Of a stretch of 14,412 bases of DNA, positions 1 through 6,845 are shown piece by piece. This stretch comes from BMS3B sp964501105 (lineage in GTDB: Archaea > Hydrothermarchaeota > Hydrothermarchaeia > Hydrothermarchaeales > BMS3B). The notes under the pieces are model-generated. The model saw only the letters and a list, made by a program, of their open reading frames with translations, did not search any database and was not told where the DNA came from. A program made the translations under genes and the position numbers. Position 1 is the stretch's first letter, and each line of letters begins with the position of its first letter. The stretch is from contig CAZCRG010000041.1 of NCBI GenBank assembly GCA_964501105.1, positions 1-14,412 of the forward strand, read 5' to 3'.

Positions 1-19
1 GCTTTTCTACTGTAATAGG

Positions 20-76
20 TGTGCTGATGTGGAATATCCGGCTATTCCCCCCATAATAGCCGAGAGCATCAGCACA
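20..76. repeat. Nested perfect inverted repeat (long hairpin)
   Basis: TGTGCTGATG (20-29) is perfectly complementary to CATCAGCACA (67-76). Nested inside, CGGCTATT (39-46) is complementary to AATAGCCG (55-62), around the loop CCCCCCAT. The two stems are separated by an asymmetric internal loop of 9 and 4 nt. The hairpin lies upstream of the promoter proposed for the methyltransferase gene, so it more likely belongs to the 3' end of a transcript entering from the left, as a terminator or processing structure. A DNA-level role such as a mobile-element end is also possible. No long U-tract follows directly, only a T/A-rich stretch. Confidence 0.6.
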
Positions 77-87
77 TTTATTGTGAA

Positions 88-100
88 GGTATAATTTTTT
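88..100 (+). promoter_or_regulatory. Probable TATA element for the methyltransferase gene
   Basis: GGTATAATTTTTT resembles an archaeal TATA box. Transcription would begin near 115-122 and leave a leader of about 40 nt. A purine-rich Shine-Dalgarno site (GAGGGGGT, about 148-155) precedes the ATG at 160. Confidence 0.4.
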
Positions 101-159
101 CTTCAGAGTATTCAGATTTTTCAGAAATGTTAAAAAAACTTGTTTGAGAGGGGGTTGAA

Positions 160-945
160 ATGAAGACTGAGAAGCCGTCACTTGAATATCTCGTTGAGAG
201 CGGAGGGCTTGATTTTGAGGTACTTCATCCAGGCGGGCTGCATATAACTAAGGAGCTTGCAGAGCTCTGCAAGGTTGATGAGCACAAGCACGTGCTTGAT
301 GTTGCCTCCGGCACGGGGGAGAGTGCCTGCTTCCTTGCCAAGAGCTTTGGGTGCAGAGTTACAGGTGTGGATGCCTCTGAGAAGATGGTGGAGAAAGCCA
401 GAGAGAAGGCGAGGCAGAGAGGGCTAAGCGTAGAGTTCAGGGTGGGAGACGCTCACAACCTCCCTTTTGAAGCCAACAGCTTTGATGTTGTGATCTCGGA
501 GTGCACCTTATCCCTTCTGGACAAGGAAAGGGCAATTAGAGAGATGGCAAGGGTGGCAAAGCCTGGTGGGTATGTTGGAATTCACGATGTGTGCTGGAAG
601 GAAGATGCTCCAGAAAGCCTGAAGCAGAGGCTTGCAGAGCTTGAGGGTGAGAGACCTGAAACTATAAATGGTTGGAAAAGGCTCTTTGAGAAAGCAGGAC
701 TTGAAAGTGTGGTAACACTGGATCGCTCCCATCTGTTTTCTGAGTGGATGAAGGATATAAAGAGGGAGCTCGGCATCCTGGGGCAGGCGAAGATTTTCCT
801 CAAAGTTTTCAGAAAGTTTGGCGTGAGCGGCTTGAGGAGGATCTGGGAGTCGGAGAAAATTTTTCAGAGCAAGTACATTGGATATGGTATTGTAGTGGGC
901 AGAAAACCGGAAAATCAGGAAAGTCTTGAAGTTGAGGAAGTATGA
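160..945 (+). CDS. Class I SAM-dependent methyltransferase
   Basis: The 261-residue protein has a Rossmann-type methyltransferase fold. SAM-binding motif I is VLDVASGTGE (residues 45-54), followed by the acidic residue that normally contacts the ribose in VTGVDAS (68-73), motif II around VGDAHNLPF (95-103), FDVVISE (108-114), and the post-motif turn VAKPGG (132-137). It lacks a signal peptide and membrane segments, so it should be cytosolic. The C-terminal third (about 150-261) is helical and probably binds the substrate, which I cannot name; small-molecule or metalloid methylation is possible but nothing visible proves it. The ATG is supported by the GAGGGGGT site 4-5 nt upstream. The stop overlaps the start of the following AbrB-type pseudogene in an ATGA, so the two were once translationally coupled. 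The gene itself shows no lesions although its neighbours do. Confidence 0.88.
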   Translation: MKTEKPSLEYLVESGGLDFEVLHPGGLHITKELAELCKVDEHKHVLDVASGTGESACFLAKSFGCRVTGVDASEKMVEKAREKARQRGLSVEFRVGDAHNLPFEANSFDVVISECTLSLLDKERAIREMARVAKPGGYVGIHDVCWKEDAPESLKQRLAELEGERPETINGWKRLFEKAGLESVVTLDRSHLFSEWMKDIKRELGILGQAKIFLKVFRKFGVSGLRRIWESEKIFQSKYIGYGIVVGRKPENQESLEVEEV

Positions 946-1191
946 CGCCACCAACTCGAGGAAGGAGAGCTGCTGCTGAATTGAGGCTATAATAAGTGTG
1001 GATGAGCGAGGACAGATGGTTTTGCCAAAGGATGTTATAGAGAAGGCAGAAATTAAGCCCGGGGACAAGCTGGCGATTGTAAGCTTGGGAAAAAGTAATA
1101 GGATATGCTGCTTACTCTAATTAAAGTGGAAGAGCTAACTCAGTTGATAAAGGGTATTCTCAGCCTAATAGCTAAGGAAATGCTCAAGTAG
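942..1191 (+). pseudogene. Decayed AbrB/SpoVT-type regulator (HgcAB-associated-like)
   Basis: Joining three frames rebuilds an AbrB-type protein of about 80 residues. ATG 942 opens in one frame. After a shift near 957-964 the sequence reads KESCC, a TGA at 977-979, then IEAIISVDERGQMVLPKDV and IKPGDKLAIVSL, the classic swapped-hairpin AbrB motif. A second shift near 1105-1115 restores CCLTLIKVEELTQLIKGI and a tail ending at TAG 1189-1191. The CC pair, VDERGQMVLPK core and CC-x-x-LIK segment resemble the archaeal and anaerobe family named HgcAB-associated protein; that assignment is from memory. Two frameshifts plus one nonsense codon make this a pseudogene rather than a sequencing slip. The start overlaps the methyltransferase stop (ATGA), and the end overlaps the convergent gene by 8 bp. 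Confidence 0.75.
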
Positions 1192-1908
1192 CTTTTTCAG
1201 CAATAAACCATCCCAAGCCCTCACGATATTGATACTCTACTACACTGAAGCCCTGCTCCCTCAGCAGCCTCTGCCACTCCTGCATGCTCAGCAGCTTCCA
1301 GAACCCAAAGGCAGTGAACATTAAAAGCCCTCTCAGGTTTTTCAGCGGTTCAATCAGCAGAAATTTTCCTCCGGGCTTTAACACCCTGTGAATTTCTCTC
1401 AGAGCCTTGAGCCTCTTCTCGCCGCTCAGGTTGTTGAGAACGCTTCCGCAGGTTACGAGGTCAAAGGTTTCGTCTGGGAAGGGTATTTCAAGAGCGTTGC
1501 CATATCTGACTCCACTCTATCTTTTACGCCTTCAGCTTCGGCATTTTCGTAGGCTTTCTCCGGAGAGTTGCCGGGTATCTCCTTTCTGTCCCAGATGTCT
1601 ATGCCAACAACCCTGCCGCTTTTAAGGCTCTTGGCTACGCCTATTGCAAGTTTGCCCAGTCCGCAGCCCACATCTAAAGCGAGCTCATCACCTCTAAGGC
1701 TGAGAATGCCTGAGAGTTCAGCAGCCCTGTCTTGTTTTAGTAGGCGCATTGAAATAGCATAGGCGAGAAGGGTAAAAATTCCGAAGGCTGATATCAGCAC
1801 GCCTGCAGCTCTTGAGATTAAGATGTAAGTCAGAACGCCAGTGGCTATAACCACAATAGAGAGGCTACAAACCACTGGCATAGCATAGTAGCCGTAGTGA
1901 GCCCTCAT
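1184..1908 (-). pseudogene. Membrane-anchored SAM methyltransferase, frameshifted
   Basis: Two reading frames combine into one protein of about 241 residues. The first (1908 down to about 1510) encodes two hydrophobic segments (about residues 10-31 and 35-54) and then SAM motif I ALDVGCGLGK (77-86) and the acidic GIDIWD (102-107). It then runs into a wrong-frame tail stopping at 1453. The second frame, from about 1508, continues the expected fold: YGNALEIPFPDETFDLVTCG, then LREIHRVLKPGGKFLLIEP and a C-terminal region ending at 1184. One missing base near 1503-1513 would reconcile them. The start codon overlaps the stop of the upstream AbrB-type gene in an ATGA, so translation was probably coupled. 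The substrate is unknown. A sequencing error is possible for this single lesion, but neighbouring genes are damaged too. Confidence 0.75.
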
Positions 1909-2126
1909 TTTTCACCACCTAAACTTTCAAGTATCTTCAGGGCAAAGCTCTTCATCAAATCCGCCTTTACAATTGCTATGCCCTTTTCTTCATCCCCGAG
2001 CACGAGAAGGCTGTCCCCCGGCATGATTTCAAACTTCTCCCTTGCCTCCTTCGGTATGACAATCTGCCCCCTCTCACCCACCTTCACCATGCCAAATATG
2101 TACCTGCCCCTTCCAATTTCAATCAT
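1905..2126 (-). CDS. AbrB/SpoVT-family DNA-binding regulator
   Basis: This 73-residue protein carries the AbrB/SpoVT/MazE swapped-hairpin DNA-binding domain. The diagnostic stretch is VGERGQIVIPKEAREKF (16-32), followed by EIMPGDSLLVLGDEEKGIAI (33-52), and a short helical tail that may help dimerisation. The ATG at 2126 is fixed by GGAGGA at 2133-2138, 6 nt upstream. It is the first gene of a two-gene unit with the membrane methyltransferase, overlapping it by an ATGA at 1905-1908. A perfect palindrome lies between the TATA element and the start, which suggests autoregulation. It could in principle be the antitoxin-like half of a pair, but no toxin is adjacent. Confidence 0.88.
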   Translation of the reverse strand: MIEIGRGRYIFGMVKVGERGQIVIPKEAREKFEIMPGDSLLVLGDEEKGIAIVKADLMKSFALKILESLGGEK

Positions 2127-2150
2127 TCCTGTTCCTCCAGCAACACATTA

Positions 2151-2170
2151 ATTTCATACTTATATGAAAT
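2151..2170. promoter_or_regulatory. Perfect palindrome, candidate AbrB-type operator
   Basis: ATTTCATA (2151-2158) and TATGAAAT (2163-2170) are perfect inverted repeats around CTTA. The site lies between the TATA element (2174-2190) and the AbrB-type start at 2126, at or near the predicted transcription start, where a bound repressor would block the minus-strand promoter. Confidence 0.55.
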
Positions 2171-2173
2171 ACA

Positions 2174-2190
2174 TGTTATTTATAATTTTT
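2174..2190. promoter_or_regulatory. AT-rich TATA region shared by divergent genes
   Basis: The segment reads TTATTTATAATTTTT on plus and AAAAATTATAAATAA on minus, so a TATA element can be read in either direction. On minus it would start transcription near 2155, giving a leader of about 30 nt for the AbrB-type gene. On plus it would start near 2206, close to the HEAT-repeat ATG at 2219, which lacks a good Shine-Dalgarno site. Confidence 0.5.
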
Positions 2191-2218
2191 GTTGTTTTAA
2201 AACTCAAGAGACTATAGG

Positions 2219-2556
2219 ATGCCTTCTCAGTTTGAAAAACTAAAAAAGCTTGCTTCAAATGAGAATCCCCACATGAGAGCTTGGGCTGTAAGGAAGCTTA
2301 GAGTGCTTTACCCTGAGGAAGCCGGAGAAGAATTTTTTCTGAATGCTCTGCAGGATGACCACCCGGAAGTGTGAAGGAGGCTCTTGAATTTCTGGAGGAC
2401 AATCCACCAGAGAGTGCCAGAGATGCCCTCCTAAAGCTCGTGGAGAGTGATGATCCAATTATATCTGGGATGGCAGCATCTGCTCTCGGAAACCTCAAAT
2501 ACAAGGGAGCAATTGAAAAAATTGCATCTCTTCTGGATAGGGAGATTCAGATATGA
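2219..2556 (+). pseudogene. HEAT-repeat protein, frameshifted
   Basis: ATG 2219 opens a frame encoding MPSQFEKLKKLASNENPH and on to ALQDDHPEV, where TGA 2372-2374 ends it. The next frame continues the same repeat pattern without a gap: KEALEFLEDNPPESARDALL, then SDDPIISGMAASALGNLKYK, ending at 2556. Losing one base near 2366-2373 explains the break. The rebuilt protein of about 112 residues has three HEAT-like helical hairpins (DD-x-x-V/I at the turn, then A-x-x-AL), the type used as protein-protein scaffolds in archaea. It is divergent from the AbrB-type gene with 92 bp between starts. Its partner cannot be inferred. The downstream part could still be translated alone from GTG 2371, but it would lack the first repeat. 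Confidence 0.7.
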
Positions 2557-2797
2557 TTTTGATCGCTTAGGAGAGTTTCTCCACTGGTACAACTCATAAG
2601 ACCGCATAGAAGCTTAGATTGGAGAAACCTGGAAACCTCGGGAACTCTATTCCCTCGGTTTTCCTCGCTCTAAGCTCGGAAAACGCCAGCTAAGAGATTC
2701 TACGAATCACTACAGCCATTCATCTTCGGAAATTTTATGCCATGGGCTGAAAAGGAGGTAGCTACATAAGACGAAATAATTTCCAGATAACACAGAT
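2557..2797. other. Non-coding segment with interlocking inverted repeats
   Basis: No convincing gene lies here. Three pairings are perfect or nearly so. GTTTCTCCA (2575-2583) pairs with TGGAGAAAC (2620-2628). AGCTTAGA (2611-2618) pairs with TCTAAGCT (2669-2676). A composite hairpin at 2631-2664 has the core GGGAA-CTCTA-TTCCC and outer arms GGAAACC/GGTTTTCC. Because 2611-2618 lies in the loop of the first stem, the set would form an H-type pseudoknot with a hairpin inside. It could be a structured RNA, the 3' region of the RND exporter transcript on minus, or the remnant of a mobile-element end. A short open stretch on plus (about 2610-2693) is too short to assign. Confidence 0.4.
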
Positions 2798-4774
2798 TCA
2801 GGGTTCAGCCCCTCTTATGCCAGCCATCTGAAGCATCACAGGGTAGAAGAGCAGCGATACAAGTAAGCAGTAGAATATGCCTATTGCCATGCTCAGCCCC
2901 ATGAACTTCAGCCCTGTCATGCTGGCAAAGAGTAGTGAGGAAAAGCCTGCTATTGTGGTTGTGGCAGAGCTCAGAATAGAGCCCTGGGACTCTTCTAGGG
3001 CAGCAACAACATCCCCTCTCTCAAGGTATCTGTAGGTTACAATTATGGCGTAGTCCACGCCAATGCCAAGGATTGTGGAAGCCAAGCCCACTGTCTCGGG
3101 ACGCATTGGAATCCCAAGAAAGCCCAGGGTGGCAAAGGTGAGGTAGAGGGCAATAAATAGGGGCAAAGAGAGCAGGAAGATTATCCTTAAGGATCTGAAG
3201 TTTAAAAAGAGAAAGGCAAAAATCAGAGCCATTGCAATTCCTGTAACAGCCCTGAAGTCCCTGAGCATGAGCTTTGAGGTGGCATAGCTTACAGCCAGAG
3301 CTCCTGCAAATTTAACATCCAAAGTTGAAACCTCTGAAGCTACCTCCTCAAGACTGCTGATGAGGGCTTTTATTTTCTTTGTGTCTGTGCCCACATCTGT
3401 ATCAAGCAGAATAAGGGCGTATCTTCTGTCCTCGCTTATCAAGGGATTTTTATCGGGAGGCAGGACTAAGGAGGCTGCACTCACACTGTGCACAACATTT
3501 GGCTCAAGCTGAAAGGCTCTTTCCAGAATTTTAACTTCTCTGAGAACCTGCCTGTTTATTTCGGGAGCCTCCACAAGCACCACCACTGTATCTCCACCAA
3601 AGAGGTCTCTAATCTGCTGCATCTTCTGCACAATCTCACTCTGTGGCAAAGACTTCTCAGTGCTGCTCTCCATCCTTATACCCTTGAGCCCCTGGGAGAA
3701 AATCCCCATCAGAACCAGCAGGAGCAGAATGAGCAGTTTCTTTCTTCTCACAATTCCACTCGGAAAGGTTATTAGAGCCCTGCTTTGGGATGAGCCAGAG
3801 AAGGGGAAGTTAAGATAGAGAGAAGGTAGAAGAAACAGGGCAGCCACCATTGAGAAGAATATGCCAATAACCCCCAGTGCGCCGAAGTCCCTCAAGCCAG
3901 GCATTTTTGCAAAGAGCAGTGAGCCAAAACCCAGAATTGTTGTAACAGAGGTGACCAGAATTGGTCTGAATATGCCTGCATAGCCCTCAACAAAATTCTG
4001 CCTTATTCTGTGCACAACATGGATTGAGTAGTCTATGCCCATGCCAAGGAGCATTGGTGCAATTCCTATGCTCATAACAGACACAGGAATCCCAAGCCTT
4101 GCCATGGTTCCTCCAGTCCAAACAACTGCACAGCTCACACAGATAAGCGGAAGTATGCCGTCCCTGAGGGAGTAGAGGGTGAGCACCAGAGCGAGTACTA
4201 TGAGCAGATAGGCTATGCCCACAACTCTCTTTCCATCTTCAAGCATTAGGTCAAAGAGCTGCTTTCTCACCATTGTAATTCCTGTGAGGCTTACCTTCAA
4301 TCCAGAAGGTTTTGGTGTTCTTTCTATGTCCTGCCTGATCCTCCTTAGGAGGTCTCTGATTCTCTCCTCATCAGAGCCTGTGCTTGTCTTTACTCTGAGG
4401 TAGGTAACAGAGTAAGAGGGATCAACAAGCCCTGGGGAGGTGAGCATGCTCTCCACACCCCCAACCTCAGGCTCCTGGGATATTTTCTGCACAAGCTCCC
4501 TTATATACTCAACCACCTCAGGGCGTCTCAGGTCAGAGACACAGCCAGGGCAGGTGTCCGCCTCTATTACCACCAGCAGGAAATCCCCGCCTCCAAACTT
4601 GTCCCTGATTATTTCGTTGGCTTTTCTCACTTCTATGTCTTTTGGCACCATCTTCTCTATGTTTGCCTGTAGCTTCAACTCTGTTGCCGAAATAGCCATA
4701 AACACTGTAAATAAAACAAAGAAGGCAAGCACAAACTGGGATGCCCTCTGATGTAGGCGGGCAATCTTCCTCAT
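2798..4774 (-). CDS. RND-superfamily (MMPL/HAE3-type) exporter
   Basis: The 658-residue protein is a full-length two-fold pseudo-symmetric RND transporter. Each half has one helix (about 12-30; 343-360), a large extracytoplasmic domain (31-183; 361-508) and five further helices (184-320; 509-645). The conserved charged motif of the fourth helix appears in both halves as GMGIDYS (244-250) and GIGVDYA (570-576), the aspartates expected to carry the coupling ion. Family knowledge points to proton- or ion-driven export of hydrophobic or lipid-like substrates, but the actual substrate is unknown. The first extracytoplasmic domain carries a local CPGC (75-78) that could form a disulfide. The ATG overlaps the stop of the Ig-like repeat protein (ATGA, 4771-4774), so the two are coupled and probably work together at the cell surface. 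It is the last gene of a TrmB-led operon. Confidence 0.92.
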   Translation of the reverse strand: MRKIARLHQRASQFVLAFFVLFTVFMAISATELKLQANIEKMVPKDIEVRKANEIIRDKFGGGDFLLVVIEADTCPGCVSDLRRPEVVEYIRELVQKISQEPEVGGVESMLTSPGLVDPSYSVTYLRVKTSTGSDEERIRDLLRRIRQDIERTPKPSGLKVSLTGITMVRKQLFDLMLEDGKRVVGIAYLLIVLALVLTLYSLRDGILPLICVSCAVVWTGGTMARLGIPVSVMSIGIAPMLLGMGIDYSIHVVHRIRQNFVEGYAGIFRPILVTSVTTILGFGSLLFAKMPGLRDFGALGVIGIFFSMVAALFLLPSLYLNFPFSGSSQSRALITFPSGIVRRKKLLILLLLVLMGIFSQGLKGIRMESSTEKSLPQSEIVQKMQQIRDLFGGDTVVVLVEAPEINRQVLREVKILERAFQLEPNVVHSVSAASLVLPPDKNPLISEDRRYALILLDTDVGTDTKKIKALISSLEEVASEVSTLDVKFAGALAVSYATSKLMLRDFRAVTGIAMALIFAFLFLNFRSLRIIFLLSLPLFIALYLTFATLGFLGIPMRPETVGLASTILGIGVDYAIIVTYRYLERGDVVAALEESQGSILSSATTTIAGFSSLLFASMTGLKFMGLSMAIGIFYCLLVSLLFYPVMLQMAGIRGAEP

Positions 4775-5988
4775 GTACGCCTCCTCAGCAGGAAAATAGC
4801 TATAAGGGCGAGCAGAGAAATGCCAACCACCACTGGCATTCTGCTTGATTTCTCACCCGGGACTACCTGCAGGCTTGTCTGGAGCTCCTGCATGTAAACT
4901 GTGGAGTCTCCTGAATCCCTGTCACCTATATACCTGAGAGCCACCCGCAGTGGATACCTCTTGGGGGGAGCATCTCTCTCTGGCTTTATTATGAATACAG
5001 CCTCCTCCGTATCTCCAGGTTCAACATTGCCTATGTAGTCTGCATTTCTCTCATACTCAAAGGGCTGCTCCGGCAGCCTTATTATCTTTACACCAAGGTT
5101 TTCAGCCTGCTCATAGCCGGCATTTCTAATCCTAAGCCTTATAGTCGCTTTCTCACCAGCAGCTACCTTCTCAGGCCCAAGGGCAACTACCTCAAAGAGG
5201 GGCTTCGGCTTTATTAACAGCTTTAGATTTTCAGTTACTGAGTACTTCCTCCCCATTCTGTCTGAAAACTCCACCCTCACAGGTATAATATGCTCGCCTG
5301 CCCTTGCATGCTCATCAACATCAAAATAGAGCACTGCCTCTGCTTCACCTCCAGGAGAGAGAGTGCCCAGGTAGGAGGTATCTGAGGAGGAGTAGCTTGA
5401 GGAGAGGGGAGGTGCAAACTCTGCATACACCTTGAGGGTGTTCAGAGTCTTTGTGCCAGTGTTTTTGATTCGGAAGCTCAGCATCACCCTCTTCATTCCA
5501 GCCCTCACATCCTGAGGCTGGGTTCTTATGCTGCCTATTCCTATCTCTGCCCTCCCTTGCACGTATATCCCGAAGCTAAGCTCCTGCTGGTGCTCCACCA
5601 TGTTGCCATCCTTCCACTTTATAAGAAGTTTCACAGGGTATACTCCCTCTTCAACCTGCTCCACATACACAGGATATGTAAATCTCAACTCCTCATTCTG
5701 GAGCACTGCCCCGAAGTACTGCTCACTGATCTTGGCTTCTCCAGCCCTGTGAACAAATCTCTCCTTTGTGCCTATAACTCTGAGGGGTGCCCTCTCGTCA
5801 GGGTTGAGGTAGGCTCTCACATTTAAAGCGTAGTCTGTAGCAAGGTTTTTCACAGCTATGGTGATGTTGTAGCTCCTCTCAACCTGCACCTCCTCAGGCA
5901 CAATAGAGGTTATGTGGAACTCCGCCAGAGCCTCAACAGCTCCAGCCATTAAAAGGCAAACCAGCACCAGTATAGCCTTACTTCGCAT
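4771..5988 (-). CDS. Exported, C-terminally anchored protein with three CARDB/NEW3-like repeats
   Basis: The 405-residue protein begins with a signal peptide (about 1-22) and ends with a single membrane helix (about 384-400) followed by RRRT. Between them are three similar beta-sandwich segments of the COG1361/CARDB/NEW3 kind (about 24-142, 147-258, 264-376), each with the pattern hydrophobic-N-x-G or N-L followed by a P-G-E/D turn, e.g. FRIKNTGTKTLNTLKVY (172-188) and RLRIRNAGYEQAENLGV (284-300). It should face outward, tethered to the membrane. I prefer ATG 5988 to TTG 6006 because GAGGAG sits about 10 nt before the ATG and inside the longer version. It overlaps the TrmB-type gene end by 11 bp and the exporter start by ATGA. 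The conserved-looking order suggests an accessory or envelope adaptor for the exporter, which is inference. Confidence 0.85.
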   Translation of the reverse strand: MRSKAILVLVCLLMAGAVEALAEFHITSIVPEEVQVERSYNITIAVKNLATDYALNVRAYLNPDERAPLRVIGTKERFVHRAGEAKISEQYFGAVLQNEELRFTYPVYVEQVEEGVYPVKLLIKWKDGNMVEHQQELSFGIYVQGRAEIGIGSIRTQPQDVRAGMKRVMLSFRIKNTGTKTLNTLKVYAEFAPPLSSSYSSSDTSYLGTLSPGGEAEAVLYFDVDEHARAGEHIIPVRVEFSDRMGRKYSVTENLKLLIKPKPLFEVVALGPEKVAAGEKATIRLRIRNAGYEQAENLGVKIIRLPEQPFEYERNADYIGNVEPGDTEEAVFIIKPERDAPPKRYPLRVALRYIGDRDSGDSTVYMQELQTSLQVVPGEKSSRMPVVVGISLLALIAIFLLRRRT

Positions 5989-6658
5989 TTTTCCACAGCT
6001 CCTCAAAGGTTTTTTTAGCCATTTCTACAGTCTCACCATCGTATATTACATAGCACATGGATTTTGTGCTCATTATTGGGAACAATATGCTCATATAGTC
6101 TCCAACAAGGAAAATCCTGTGAAACACCGGCAGGTTGAAAACTCTCGGGCTTAGATTTGCATATAGCTCTTTGAGATGCTCACTGGAGACTATAAGCCTG
6201 AGTTTGCTTTTTTTGAGCATTTCCATGAGCTCTGGATTGTATTCCTGAAGGTATACCATGATTTCAGAGCTCTTTAGAACAAGCTCCTCAATCCTGCTCT
6301 TTATGTTCTCCCAGCCTGCTACTTTGAGTATGCCCCCCGCAATCTCCGAGTATTTATCTGATAGCTCAAGTGCCCTGTTTTTTGCCTCCTGCAGCTCTGC
6401 AAGCTTAGAATGGAAGGCTCTCAGGCAGGCTTTTTCAGGATTCTCCGGCAGATACACCCTGGGTTGGGCTGGTTCTTCAAGGGCAAATCCCTTGGAGCAG
6501 AGAGAAGAGAGCACTGCATATATCTTGGAGGTGGGTATTTTTGCATGCTGGGCAATGGCATAGGCACCTGCTCTCTTCAGCTCAAGCAGGGATATGTAGG
6601 CTCTTGCCTCATAGGTGGTGAGCCCAAGCTTTTTGAGCGCCTCAATGTGCTCTTCCAT
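5978..6658 (-). CDS. TrmB-family transcriptional regulator
   Basis: The 226-residue protein has the TrmB layout. The N-terminal winged helix (about 5-75) starts with LKKLGLTTYEARAYISLL (8-25), and its recognition region includes IPTSKIYAVLSSLCSKGF (41-58). The wing ends in YLPENPEKA (69-77). A helical dimerisation segment follows (78-108), then a C-terminal effector domain (110-226). TrmB proteins usually sense sugars or other small molecules, but the ligand here is unknown. ATG 6658 lies 28 bp from a TATA element, which predicts a leaderless transcript. It is the first gene of the operon with the Ig-like repeat protein and the RND exporter, and so is probably their regulator and its own. C54 and C78 are not obviously metal ligands. 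Confidence 0.9.
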   Translation of the reverse strand: MEEHIEALKKLGLTTYEARAYISLLELKRAGAYAIAQHAKIPTSKIYAVLSSLCSKGFALEEPAQPRVYLPENPEKACLRAFHSKLAELQEAKNRALELSDKYSEIAGGILKVAGWENIKSRIEELVLKSSEIMVYLQEYNPELMEMLKKSKLRLIVSSEHLKELYANLSPRVFNLPVFHRIFLVGDYMSILFPIMSTKSMCYVIYDGETVEMAKKTFEELWKNAK

Positions 6659-6681
6659 AATCTACTGTATGCCGCTCTTGG

Positions 6682-6712
6682 TATTTAAATGCTACTACCC
6701 GCAGTAGGTAGC
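6682..6712 (-). promoter_or_regulatory. TrmB operon promoter with adjacent dyad
   Basis: On minus, ATTTAAATA (6682-6690) is a TATA element placed for a start at or next to ATG 6658. Immediately upstream, CTACT (6692-6696) and AGTAG (6703-6707) form a dyad around ACCCGC, flanked by GCTAC and GTAGC at its outer edges. The TACT-N6-AGTA core is close to the TACT...AGTA operator described for Thermococcus TrmB as I recall it. Bound protein would cover the BRE/TFB side of the promoter. Confidence 0.5.
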
Positions 6713-6730
6713 AATTGCCAAAAAAAACAG

Positions 6731-6845
6731 GTTGACAAGCCGGGCGTTGACGTTATGCTTGCAAGGGTTCTGCCATGCCGACCACCTGGCAATAGCGGAA
6801 GCTGTAATTGGCGAGGTTGCCCAAGCTCACCAGGGAAAGTCTTAA
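6731..6845 (+). pseudogene. Possible decayed coding fragment, unidentified
   Basis: Between two convergent or back-to-back units, two overlapping frames look coding: VDKPGVDVMLARVLP in the first, continuing after a shift near 6775 as ADHLAIAEAVIGEVAQ and a short tail ending in GKS at TAA 6843-6845. No start or Shine-Dalgarno site is visible. The end overlaps the convergent winged-helix gene by 4 bp. I do not recognise a family, and the impression rests only on composition, so this could be chance. Confidence 0.25.

Noticed and set aside
977..979. TGA read through as an amino acid in the AbrB-type gene
   Set aside because: The same gene also needs two frameshifts, and the adjacent methyltransferase uses TGA as its stop.
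508..1068. Minus-strand open frame of 186 codons opposite the first methyltransferase
   Set aside because: It is the antisense shadow of a well-supported gene and has no recognisable domain or start signal.
6716..6841. tRNA or small RNA gene in the gap upstream of the TrmB promoter
   Set aside because: No cloverleaf with a matching acceptor stem and T-arm could be built on either strand.
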